DNA of 7,416 bases. It comes from CAYMKE01 sp964345135 (GTDB lineage: Bacteria > Bacteroidota > Bacteroidia > Bacteroidales > JBBRXJ01). Below the pieces are notes generated by a model. It worked only from the letters and a program-made list of their open reading frames with translations. It made no database searches and was not told the origin of the DNA. Positions 1-6,089 of the stretch are shown piece after piece. Every line of letters starts with the position of its first letter. The first letter of the stretch is position 1. The position numbers and the translations under genes are program-made. The stretch covers positions 1-7,416 of the forward strand of contig CAYFQI010000150.1 in the NCBI GenBank assembly GCA_964345135.1, read 5' to 3'.

Positions 1-317
1 GGTACCGGATGGCCTTCCAATATAGAACCAAACGTCCTGTAATCTTGCAAGTCATTCTTTTTTAACATGCCTGCTTCATGCATAACCGCGTACAGCCCCG
101 GGGTGCCGTGACCTTTTGAAATTACAAAATCATCTCCTTCAAATGAATCAGGGTTATCCGGATCATAATACATTTGATCCATGTAAAGGACACTTAAAAT
201 CTCGGCAGCTGACATAGCAGAGGTTGCATGGCCTGAGCCTGCTGCAATAGTCATTTGCAATGATTTAAGCCGAATCTTATTTGCAATGATTTTAAGAGTT
301 TCTGTTTTTGCTGACAT
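1..317 (-). CDS. tkt: Transketolase, N-terminal part (runs off the window)
   Basis: Transketolase is a thiamine-diphosphate enzyme of the non-oxidative pentose phosphate pathway that moves two-carbon ketol units between sugar phosphates in the cytoplasm. Only the first 105 codons are present; the frame is open to base 1. Reading the minus strand from the ATG at 317-315 shows the family landmarks: AAGSGHATSAMSAAEI (residues 25-40), SKGHG (67-71) and LEGHPV (100-105). His30, His70 and His103 match the conserved histidines of the cofactor and substrate site. The usual GSGHP reads GSGHA here. The LEGHPV form resembles the roughly 620-residue mammalian-like enzymes, but a separate N-terminal subunit (about 280 residues) cannot be excluded because the rest is missing. 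No Shine-Dalgarno sequence is seen before the start. A minus-strand terminator lies about 70 bases upstream. Confidence 0.9.
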   Translation of the reverse strand, partial: MSAKTETLKIIANKIRLKSLQMTIAAGSGHATSAMSAAEILSVLYMDQMYYDPDNPDSFEGDDFVISKGHGTPGLYAVMHEAGMLKKNDLQDYRTFGSILEGHPV

Positions 318-385
318 AGATGCTTTTTTTATTATTATGACCAAGAATCCTGCCAAACTTTATTCAAATATCTATATATATCCTG

Positions 386-421
386 AAAAAAAATTCCCTT
401 GCATTATAATATACAAGGGAA
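386..421 (-). terminator. Rho-independent terminator, minus strand
   Basis: Bases 394-401 (ttcccttg) and 414-421 (caagggaa) form a perfect 8-bp stem around a 12-base loop. Read on the minus strand, the stem is followed at once by eight T residues (393-386), the classic intrinsic terminator layout. On the plus strand there is no comparable T run. It would stop transcription entering from the right before tkt. It could end the small minus-strand frame at 511-684, or act as an attenuator if the tkt promoter lies further upstream. Confidence 0.7.
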
Positions 422-460
422 CTTAATAATAAACACCCTACTTTTTATATGGGAACTAAA

Positions 461-514
461 TTAAGGGTGCTTCTAATAATTTTGATGCGAAGGAATTATT
501 AGAAGCCCGCTTAA
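461..514 (-). repeat. Dispersed 3'-end element, copy A (complete hairpin)
   Basis: Two 21-base arms (461-481 and 494-514) are inverted repeats matching at 19 of 21 positions, the innermost 12 bp perfectly, around a 12-base loop (482-493). Both ends are TTAA. On the minus strand the first arm reads TTAAGCGGG then CTTCTAATAATT, and the loop reads CCTTCGCATCAA. The TAA inside the outer TTAA (513-511) is also the stop of the small minus-strand frame. Bases 480-516 match copy B (3152-3188) at 33 of 37 positions, loop included. There is no T run at the stem base, so it is not itself a standard terminator. It could be a 3'-UTR hairpin or a miniature palindromic mobile element. Confidence 0.75.
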
Positions 515-684
515 ATACTGATTTCTTTCATCCAGTAACTATGGATATTGCAATTTTCTACAATGGTAATTGTCCCCGAATCTTTTTTGAGGTGAAAACA
601 TGTTGCAGGCTGAATATCAGGTGTGAATACGAAACACAAAAGCCGAAATAATAAAACAATTATTGTGCCACTAATTTGCTGTTT
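511..684 (-). other. Possible small secreted protein or gene remnant
   Basis: A minus-strand frame is open for 57 codons from just after a TGA (687-685) to a TAA (513-511). No ATG occurs before codon 52. The only usable start codon is a TTG at codon 16, which would cut into the hydrophobic part; ATT codons are at positions 4 and 9. The translation has a hydrophobic stretch near the N-terminus (TIIVLLFRLLCFVF, residues 7-20), then a short polar tail with three Cys in all, ending SYWMKEISI. This resembles a signal peptide plus a mini-protein, or the end of a decayed gene. It is followed by repeat copy A and then a terminator, as a real transcription unit would be. I do not recognise a family, and in AT-rich DNA a frame this long can arise by chance. 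Confidence 0.25.
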
Positions 685-809
685 TCAGAATTCAAAAAAT
701 ATTTAATTTTGTGATATCGTTCCTAAAAGAATAAATCGTAGGGTAAAAATGAATCTGGTACGAAAATTAATATTAACTTGCTTTAAAAATATAAAACGAA
801 TATAGATTT

Positions 810-839
810 TTTGTTGAATTTAATAATTGTATATATTTT
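810..839 (+). promoter_or_regulatory. Candidate promoter of the SDR gene
   Basis: TTTG at 810-813 and TATATTTT at 832-839 are spaced by 18 bases and resemble the Bacteroidota -33 TTTG and -7 TAnnTTTG boxes, with the final G missing. Transcription would start near 846, about 18 bases before the ATG at 864. The surrounding DNA is so AT-rich that a chance match is likely. Confidence 0.3.
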
Positions 840-863
840 TATACTCTTATAAAAAGCAAATAA

Positions 864-1850
864 ATGAATAAAACGGCATTTGTTAGTGGAGCTACAGGTT
901 TTTTAGGTTTAAACCTAATTGAAACACTCCTGGAAAAAGGTTGGATCGTATATGCTTTGCACAGGAAAACATCCAATCTTCACTATTTATCACGGTTCAA
1001 TGTACACCGGGTAATTGGAGATATAGGTGATTATGATTCATTATTAAAAGCCATGCCTGATAATGTTGATGTTGTTTTTCATGCTGCAGCAAACACAAGT
1101 TACTGGTCAAAAAACAACAAAAAACAATACCATGAAAATGTGATTGGAACACGCAACCTTGTAAACTGTACCCTTGAAAAAAAAGGCAAGCGGTTCGTGC
1201 ATACCTCTTCAATATCATCGTTCGGAAAACATGAAGAGGTCATTGACGAACAAACACCATCAAATGTACTGACTGTCCGTCCCCGTATTAACTATGATAT
1301 AACAAAATACTATTCTGAACAGGAAGTATTAAACGGTGTATCCAAAGGGCTGAATGCGGTAATTTTAAATCCCTGCAGAATAATGGGGCCCTATGAAATC
1401 AGGTGGGCACAATTCATTAAAATGGTGTATAATGATCAAAAACCTCCTTTTATCCCCCCTGGAATAGGTATGTTATGCCACGCTAAAGATGTAGCTCATG
1501 CACATATCAATGCGGTTGAAAAAGGTGAACGTGGAGAAAAATTTTTACTAGGAGGTCAAGAAGCAAGTTTTTTAGATATCATTAATAAAGTACAAAAAAT
1601 AAAAGGAAAGCCATTTTATAAAAAAGTAACACCCCGGTGGAAACTGGCGCTAATAGCAAGGCTTTTTGCAATACCAGCATTTTTCACTAAACAAAAACCA
1701 TTATTAACACCTGAATTGGTGGTATTATTATCTGAAAAGATCACATGTAATTATGAGAAATCAAAGCAGGTACTTAGTTATCAACCATCTTCACCTGAAG
1801 AAATTGTTCATGACTCCATTCAATGGCTCAAAAAAGAAAAAGGCCTGTAA
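864..1850 (+). CDS. Extended SDR NAD(P)-dependent epimerase/dehydratase-like oxidoreductase
   Basis: This is a 328-residue soluble oxidoreductase of the extended short-chain dehydrogenase/reductase superfamily. A Rossmann fold starts at once with the dinucleotide motif SGATGFLG (8-15). GDIGD (52-56) supplies the adenine-site Asp53, HAAA (73-76) follows strand 4, TSSISS (114-119) carries the catalytic Ser region and Tyr144-x3-Lys148 is the active-site pair. NPCRIMGP (169-176) is the usual substrate-domain junction. Length fits the family (about 310-350). Arg34 after strand 2 is compatible with NADP(H). The overall pattern resembles dihydroflavonol-4-reductase-like and sugar-epimerase-like members, but the substrate cannot be read from sequence. 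The ATG at 864 sits directly before the first beta strand, so the start is secure. The gene is alone on its strand and converges on the downstream peptidase gene with 9 bases between stops. Confidence 0.85.
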   Translation: MNKTAFVSGATGFLGLNLIETLLEKGWIVYALHRKTSNLHYLSRFNVHRVIGDIGDYDSLLKAMPDNVDVVFHAAANTSYWSKNNKKQYHENVIGTRNLVNCTLEKKGKRFVHTSSISSFGKHEEVIDEQTPSNVLTVRPRINYDITKYYSEQEVLNGVSKGLNAVILNPCRIMGPYEIRWAQFIKMVYNDQKPPFIPPGIGMLCHAKDVAHAHINAVEKGERGEKFLLGGQEASFLDIINKVQKIKGKPFYKKVTPRWKLALIARLFAIPAFFTKQKPLLTPELVVLLSEKITCNYEKSKQVLSYQPSSPEEIVHDSIQWLKKEKGL

Positions 1851-1859
1851 GTAATATCC

Positions 1860-2951
1860 TTATTCTTTCATTTTTTCAACGTTGTTCCGTATTCCCCTGG
1901 GCAATGCATTTTTATGTACAACCAATGAAATGGTTTTGCTTAAAACATAATTTTCGGAAAGATAAATATATCCTTCATAAGCATTATCACTTCCCCATGA
2001 ATTTTTTGCCAAATAGAATTTCTTTCCTTCGTTGTTTTTTGCAATCCCTACAATATGCATCCCATGGTCATCGGTTGTCTCATAATTATTGAACCCGATT
2101 TGTCTTGTTTCCTGCTCAACAATTGTATCGCCTTGCAATTCTGCAATGCCTTTTTCCCATGAATAGCCGGGTTCAGAAATGTCTCCTGCCCATACAACAG
2201 AATAACCCTGTTTTATTGCATGATCTATAACAACAGTCAAATCGTCAATGGTTACATTAAAATACGATTTCCATGACCAATTATCAGGTACCTCCAGGAT
2301 GAATTCACTGTAAAAAGGATGATGTGAAAAAGAAGTGAGATACACGTAATCATCCGGTTGAATATCCAGCATGTCCCCAAATGTTTGGGGTATATATGAC
2401 TTTTCCTCGTATTCAAAAGTTTCAGGAACAATCCCCAGGTAAGCATTCAACACGAGTTCAAAACCTTCATCCCAGATAGGCGTTAAAATACCGTTTTTAT
2501 TTTCCACAATGGCAGTTAAATAATTCCTTACCACTTCATTCATCTCGCCATGAATGTGCTTGTCTTCTTTTATGTTTTTCCCATTAAAAGCATCTTCTGT
2601 AACCATGCCTTGCTCTTTTAAAACATTAAATGCATCATTGATTTCACCACCACTGGCAATTTTCATGTGCCCGTGTAGCTGAACGAACTTGCGGGCTTTA
2701 TTAATTAAAGCATATTTAACAACGAACATTTCAGATAAATCAACATGTTTATTTTGTTTGCGGATAAGCTCTGATTCGATAAATGACAATGCCGCAAAGC
2801 TCCAACACGTGCCGGAACGATATTGATTTTTGATGGATGTATGTGGAATTTGTTCTTCAATAGAAAACTCATCCCCGGTAATATTTTTCTCCTGGGCACA
2901 AATAAATATACTTATTAAAAATAATACAATGCTATTATTTAAAATTTTCAT
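1860..2951 (-). CDS. Secreted C1B cysteine peptidase (bleomycin hydrolase / aminopeptidase C-like)
   Basis: This is a papain-fold cysteine peptidase of family C1B. Residues 1-19 form a signal peptide (Lys2, hydrophobic 8-18, likely cut after Ala19), so the enzyme should act in the periplasm or outside; bleomycin hydrolase and PepC themselves are cytosolic. The catalytic set is complete: oxyanion Gln43, Cys49 in NQYRSGTCWSFAA (42-54) six residues later as in papain, His296 in DDHGMHIVGIA (294-304) and Asn317 in AKNSWGS (315-321). The GGEINDAF segment (101-108) is also family-typical. At 363 residues it is shorter than bleomycin hydrolase (about 450). No pro-region separates the signal peptide from the catalytic domain. 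The likely role is aminopeptidase or general peptidase; substrate unknown. The cysteine just before the cut site is not in a lipobox. Confidence 0.85.
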   Translation of the reverse strand: MKILNNSIVLFLISIFICAQEKNITGDEFSIEEQIPHTSIKNQYRSGTCWSFAALSFIESELIRKQNKHVDLSEMFVVKYALINKARKFVQLHGHMKIASGGEINDAFNVLKEQGMVTEDAFNGKNIKEDKHIHGEMNEVVRNYLTAIVENKNGILTPIWDEGFELVLNAYLGIVPETFEYEEKSYIPQTFGDMLDIQPDDYVYLTSFSHHPFYSEFILEVPDNWSWKSYFNVTIDDLTVVIDHAIKQGYSVVWAGDISEPGYSWEKGIAELQGDTIVEQETRQIGFNNYETTDDHGMHIVGIAKNNEGKKFYLAKNSWGSDNAYEGYIYLSENYVLSKTISLVVHKNALPRGIRNNVEKMKE

Positions 2952-2983
2952 GATAAGTGAATTTTTGATGACTCATTCAGGAA

Positions 2984-2991
2984 CAAAAATA
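2984..2991 (-). promoter_or_regulatory. Candidate -7 box for the C1B peptidase gene
   Basis: The minus strand reads TATTTTTG here, an exact match to the Bacteroidota TAnnTTTG -7 box, 33 bases before the peptidase ATG. A start of transcription near 2977 would leave a leader of about 26 bases. No good TTTG -33 box is found at the usual distance, so the call is weak. Confidence 0.3.
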
Positions 2992-3151
2992 ATAAAAATT
3001 TATGTTGTCTTTTTTATTTTTAAATGAACAGATAAAACTCGTCTTGAGGCTTTTCCTGTTGATTAACTACAACAAGCTTCTTTATCAGCATCTTAGTATA
3101 TATCTAAGTTTTCTCATGGCTCGGTTCATTGTCTATAAAAAACGCTAAAAT

Positions 3152-3188
3152 TTTTGATGCGAAGCAATTATTAGGAGACCCCTTAAAT
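3152..3188 (-). repeat. Dispersed 3'-end element, copy B (one arm decayed)
   Basis: Starting directly after the prmC stop (3191-3189), the minus strand reads ATTTAAGGGG, TCTCCTAATAATT and GCTTCGCATCAAAA. Over 37 bases this matches copy A (480-516) at 33 positions, including the loop. The opposite arm present in copy A is here reduced to a poor match (aaattttag on the minus strand), followed by GCG and six T (3144-3139). The copy may therefore have lost its hairpin, or replaced it with a weak terminator-like end. It lies in the same sense as the gene it follows. Confidence 0.7.
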
Positions 3189-4040
3189 TCATATAGTACC
3201 TTTTATCATCCGGTCTTTACCATTGATATCCTTTTTTAGGATAATGCCTTTAAAATCATAACGATTCAGAAGATCTGTCATCCCGGGACCAAATGCTTCA
3301 TTGATTTCAAAATATACTTCACCGCCTGGTTTTAAGTGATTGCAAGATTTGGATAACATGGCTTCATAGAATAACAAGGGTTGGTCATCTGGCACGAAAA
3401 TGGCGATAGACGGTTCATGGTCAAGAATATTTTTACTCATGAATTTCTTTTCACAAACCCGTACATAAGGGGGGTTACTCACCACCAAATCAAATGTATG
3501 GCCTGGAAAGGATTCTGTTAAAATATCATGTTGGACAAAATGAATGGACACCTCATGCTTTGCCGCATTTTCTTCTGCCAATGCCAGAGCCTCTTTTGAA
3601 CAATCAGTGGCTGTTATATTTGCACCGGGCAAATGAGATTTTAGTGCAATCGCAATACATCCCGTGCCGGTACCAATTTCCAGTATATCCAACGGGGTTT
3701 CCTCATGTTCTTCAACAATCCATTGAACCAATTCTTCAGTTTCAATGCGTGGTATTAATGCTTGGGCGTTTACATTAAAATACATCCCATAAAATTCAGT
3801 CTCATGCAGAATATATTGAAGCGGATAATATTCTTTCAAAAGAAATATTGCTTCTCTTAATTCGATCCATTTAGATTTACCTATCTTTGCATCAGGGGAA
3901 GTATATAGCTTATAATGATCCACTCCAATGATTGATTTCATAAGGATGTTGCTCATGGCCCTAGTCTCTTCGCAAGGATAAAAGTGCTCAAGCTCTTTTT
4001 TAATGTATTCAACCCCTTGTTTAATGGTTCTGTTTTGCAT
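3189..4040 (-). CDS. prmC: Peptide chain release factor N5-glutamine methyltransferase
   Basis: PrmC (HemK) methylates the glutamine of the GGQ motif in release factors RF1 and RF2 using S-adenosylmethionine, which helps translation termination. The 283-residue product has the helical N-terminal recognition domain (about 1-75), then the linker motif LIPRIETEELV (95-105). The Rossmann methyltransferase domain follows, with the SAM loop DILEIGTGTGCIAIAL (118-133) and the diagnostic NPPY (189-192) that holds the substrate glutamine. The usual PRPET is PRIET here. The frame is open further upstream to 4226, but those residues lie antisense to ribD and do not look like PrmC. The ATG at 4040 gives the family's normal length and N-terminus. 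It diverges from ribD across 61 bases. Copy B of the dispersed repeat begins immediately after the stop. Confidence 0.95.
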   Translation of the reverse strand: MQNRTIKQGVEYIKKELEHFYPCEETRAMSNILMKSIIGVDHYKLYTSPDAKIGKSKWIELREAIFLLKEYYPLQYILHETEFYGMYFNVNAQALIPRIETEELVQWIVEEHEETPLDILEIGTGTGCIAIALKSHLPGANITATDCSKEALALAEENAAKHEVSIHFVQHDILTESFPGHTFDLVVSNPPYVRVCEKKFMSKNILDHEPSIAIFVPDDQPLLFYEAMLSKSCNHLKPGGEVYFEINEAFGPGMTDLLNRYDFKGIILKKDINGKDRMIKGTI

Positions 4041-4044
4041 AGAC

Positions 4045-4079
4045 CAAAGATAAAAAAATACTCCCATGAAAGGGACAAA
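4045..4079 (-). promoter_or_regulatory. Candidate prmC promoter very close to the start codon
   Basis: On the minus strand TATCTTTG (4052-4045) is an exact TAnnTTTG -7 box, and a TTTG (4079-4076) lies 23 bases upstream, slightly wide for a -33 box. Transcription would begin around 4038, at or within the ATG (4040-4038). This implies a leaderless or near-leaderless prmC mRNA if the box is real. It sits within the 61-base space that also has to carry the ribD promoter. Confidence 0.4.
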
Positions 4080-4101
4080 GACCAAAATAAGTTGAACCGG
4101 C

Positions 4102-5157
4102 ATGGACCAACAACGTACAGACGAACAATATATGATGCGATGCCTTGATCTTGCACAAATGGCCAGGGGCAACACAGCTCCAAATCCTATGGTAGGTTCT
4201 GTAATCGTACATAATGGATTGATCATTGGAGAAGGATTCCACCAAAAAAAAGGAGAACCTCATGCAGAAGTCAATGCCATAGCAAATGTACAGGACAAAT
4301 CACTCCTGCCCACTTCTACCATGTATGTTTCACTGGAACCATGTTCACATCACGGTAAAACACCCCCTTGTACAGGTACTATTATCAGGCATAAAATCCC
4401 CCGGGTAGTGATTGGCGTGAAAGACCCGAATCCATTGGTCAATGGAAAAGGAATTAAAATATTAGAAGAAAACGGCATAAACGTCATTTCAGGAATAAAA
4501 GAAAACCAATGTAAAGAATTAAATAAACGGTTTTTTATATATAATTTATTTTCAAGGCCTTATATCATTTTAAAATGGGCGCAAACAAAAGACGGTTTCA
4601 TAGATTATAACAGGCCGGCTAATACACCTAAAGAACCCACATGGATTACTAATGAAATAGACCGGGCACTCGTGCATAAGTGGAGATCGGAAGAAGCCTC
4701 GATATTGGTTGGAACCAATACAGCTGACAAAGATAATCCCAGGTTAAATACCCGTGACTGGGCAGGAAATGATCCACTGAGGATGGTCATTGACAGGCAA
4801 TTAAGATTACCCAGTCATTTAAGCATATTTGACCAGACAATACCCACCATTATTTTTAATGATAAAAAAGAGGAAAAAGAAGCTAATCCGGAGTATGTAA
4901 AACTTAACTTCAAAGAAAACATCCCGTTGCAAATATCAGAATTCTTATATAAAAGAAAAATTCAATCCATAATTGTAGAAGGTGGCCAACAACTTATTAA
5001 CAACTTTGTTCTTAAAGGACTATGGGATGAAGCACGTGTGTTTACAGGGAATGTATTTTTTTATGAAGGAGTAAAGGCACCACAAATACAAGGTAAAATT
5101 GTAAGCAGGGATATTGTGCATGATAGTGAATTAACCTGCATTATTCATACTGGTTAA
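4102..5157 (+). CDS. ribD: Bifunctional riboflavin biosynthesis deaminase/reductase
   Basis: RibD carries out two successive steps of riboflavin synthesis in the cytoplasm: deamination of the GTP-derived diaminopyrimidine ribosyl phosphate, then NADPH-dependent reduction of the ribose side chain. The N-terminal deaminase domain (about 1-145) shows the zinc site: HAEVNAI with His54 and catalytic Glu56, and PCSHHGKTPPC with Cys81 and Cys90. The C-terminal dihydrofolate-reductase-like domain (about 150-351) has ILKWAQTKDGF (156-166), WRSEEASILVGTNT (194-207), NPRLNTR (212-218) and the VEGG loop (292-295). The 351 residues fit the fused enzyme. The in-frame ATG at 4066 is cut off by a TGA, so 4102 is the first possible ATG. 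No other rib gene is in the window. No FMN riboswitch fits in the 61-base spacer to prmC. Confidence 0.95.
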   Translation: MDQQRTDEQYMMRCLDLAQMARGNTAPNPMVGSVIVHNGLIIGEGFHQKKGEPHAEVNAIANVQDKSLLPTSTMYVSLEPCSHHGKTPPCTGTIIRHKIPRVVIGVKDPNPLVNGKGIKILEENGINVISGIKENQCKELNKRFFIYNLFSRPYIILKWAQTKDGFIDYNRPANTPKEPTWITNEIDRALVHKWRSEEASILVGTNTADKDNPRLNTRDWAGNDPLRMVIDRQLRLPSHLSIFDQTIPTIIFNDKKEEKEANPEYVKLNFKENIPLQISEFLYKRKIQSIIVEGGQQLINNFVLKGLWDEARVFTGNVFFYEGVKAPQIQGKIVSRDIVHDSELTCIIHTG

Positions 5158-5298
5158 ATATCAGTAAAAATGAAAAGAAATAATATGATTCAAACTAAAA
5201 TATTTTTATTGCCTTCTCGTTTTTTATTGATTTGTATTATTTAAAGATTATGATATTAATATAAAAGTATATATTGTTAAACTTAAAACTTAATTCAA

Positions 5299-6015
5299 AT
5301 GAAAAACAAACATTTGCTTCTGTACATTTTATTCTTTCCTACTATTATTTTAAACGCACAGGAAAGTCAATCATCTAAATTCAATTCAAAACATGAAATT
5401 AGCATTATTGCAGACAATGTATTCGCTAAAAACAATGCCCCCTTGGTGTATACCAATCAGAATGGTAATTTTATCGGATATTATCCTTCTGAAATTGTCC
5501 TTCCTGAAATGGGCCTTGGTTACAAATTTCATCTACAGAGCTCTGCAATAAGATTAAAATTATCCGGTGTGTATAAAGATGGCACACGTGAAAAAGATAA
5601 CTCTAATTACAAAAGAGAGGAAACATATTTTTCTTCAACTATTGCATTGGGGTATGAATTGCACAAAAACATAGGAAATACACAAATTTTTTACGGGTTG
5701 GATATATATATGAAATCAACCAATCAAAAAAGTAAATATACACACAATGATTATTACCTCTATAATACAGAAACATATACGTCAGAGGATATCATCAATT
5801 ATGAAGCTTACGGGATAAGTCCTTTGTTAGGCATTAAACTTTATCTGAATCCTTCATTTTCATTATCAACAATATTAAAATACAATATCCTTTCTTATAA
5901 CGAAAAACATATTAATAAGAGAAGTACCTCTGATGAAGATTCCAAGTACAACGAAAATGGAATTACTACAAATTTTGGCCCGTTGGGTCAAATATCCTTT
6001 AATATTCATTTATAA
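5299..6015 (+). CDS. Predicted outer-membrane beta-barrel protein, unknown role
   Basis: This 238-residue protein begins with a clear signal peptide (Lys2, Lys4, hydrophobic 6-18, likely cut after Ala20 in LNAQES). The mature part is rich in alternating polar and hydrophobic stretches with many Tyr, Asn and Ser and repeated short strand-like segments, for example MGLGYKFHL, AIRLKLSGVY, STIALGYEL, TQIFYGLDIYM, LLGIKLYL and GQISFNIHL at the C-terminus. That is the look of the small 8- to 10-strand outer-membrane porin-like proteins common in Bacteroidota. There is no lipobox and no sorting domain. The 141 bases before it are AT-rich, with no clear promoter or terminator. Its neighbours give no functional clue. 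The barrel call is inferred from composition and strand pattern, not from a recognised motif. Confidence 0.65.
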   Translation: MKNKHLLLYILFFPTIILNAQESQSSKFNSKHEISIIADNVFAKNNAPLVYTNQNGNFIGYYPSEIVLPEMGLGYKFHLQSSAIRLKLSGVYKDGTREKDNSNYKREETYFSSTIALGYELHKNIGNTQIFYGLDIYMKSTNQKSKYTHNDYYLYNTETYTSEDIINYEAYGISPLLGIKLYLNPSFSLSTILKYNILSYNEKHINKRSTSDEDSKYNENGITTNFGPLGQISFNIHL

Positions 6016-6089
6016 AAGATTTTTTCCACTAATTTACAAGATCATTCATTACTTTTATGCAGTTGGCGAATCGTTTAAAAACAATGAAC

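Larger units (their letters stand above)
318..863. other. 546-base AT-rich gap between tkt and the SDR gene
   Basis: This gap separates two divergently transcribed genes. From left to right it holds about 68 bases of AT-rich tkt leader, a minus-strand terminator (386-421), a 54-base palindrome (461-514), a 57-codon minus-strand open frame without a usual start (511-684) and then 179 bases of plain AT-rich DNA. That last stretch carries only a weak candidate promoter for the SDR gene. I see no tRNA, no riboswitch I can name and no insertion-sequence ends here. Confidence 0.6.

Noticed and set aside
1..6. A KpnI site (ggtacc) exactly at the window start as a cloning junction.
   Set aside because: The same site occurs again at 2287-2292, so it says little. 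The transketolase frame simply continues off the edge.
1823..2092. An 89-codon plus-strand frame overlapping the ends of the SDR and peptidase genes.
   Set aside because: Most of it is antisense to the peptidase coding region, which has complete catalytic motifs. The translation has no recognisable domain.
3092..3108. A small palindrome (cttag ... ctaag) between the peptidase and prmC genes.
   Set aside because: It has only 5 bp of AT-rich stem and a weak T run on the plus strand, where no gene ends. It is not convincing as a terminator or operator.
4041..4226. An N-terminal extension of 62 residues on PrmC.
   Set aside because: It lies antisense to the ribD start and does not resemble the PrmC N-terminus. 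The ATG at 4040 gives the normal family length.
5170..5244. A 24-codon plus-strand ATG frame between ribD and the barrel gene, with a basic start and hydrophobic end.
   Set aside because: It is very short, lies in AT-rich DNA and has no supporting promoter, terminator or recognised homolog. It could be a leftover signal-peptide start, but chance is more likely.
6016..6089. A TACTTTTA box at 6050-6057 as an aspC promoter.
   Set aside because: It lacks the final G of TAnnTTTG and has no TTTG at the -33 distance. The start at 6090 was chosen from the protein family, not from this box.
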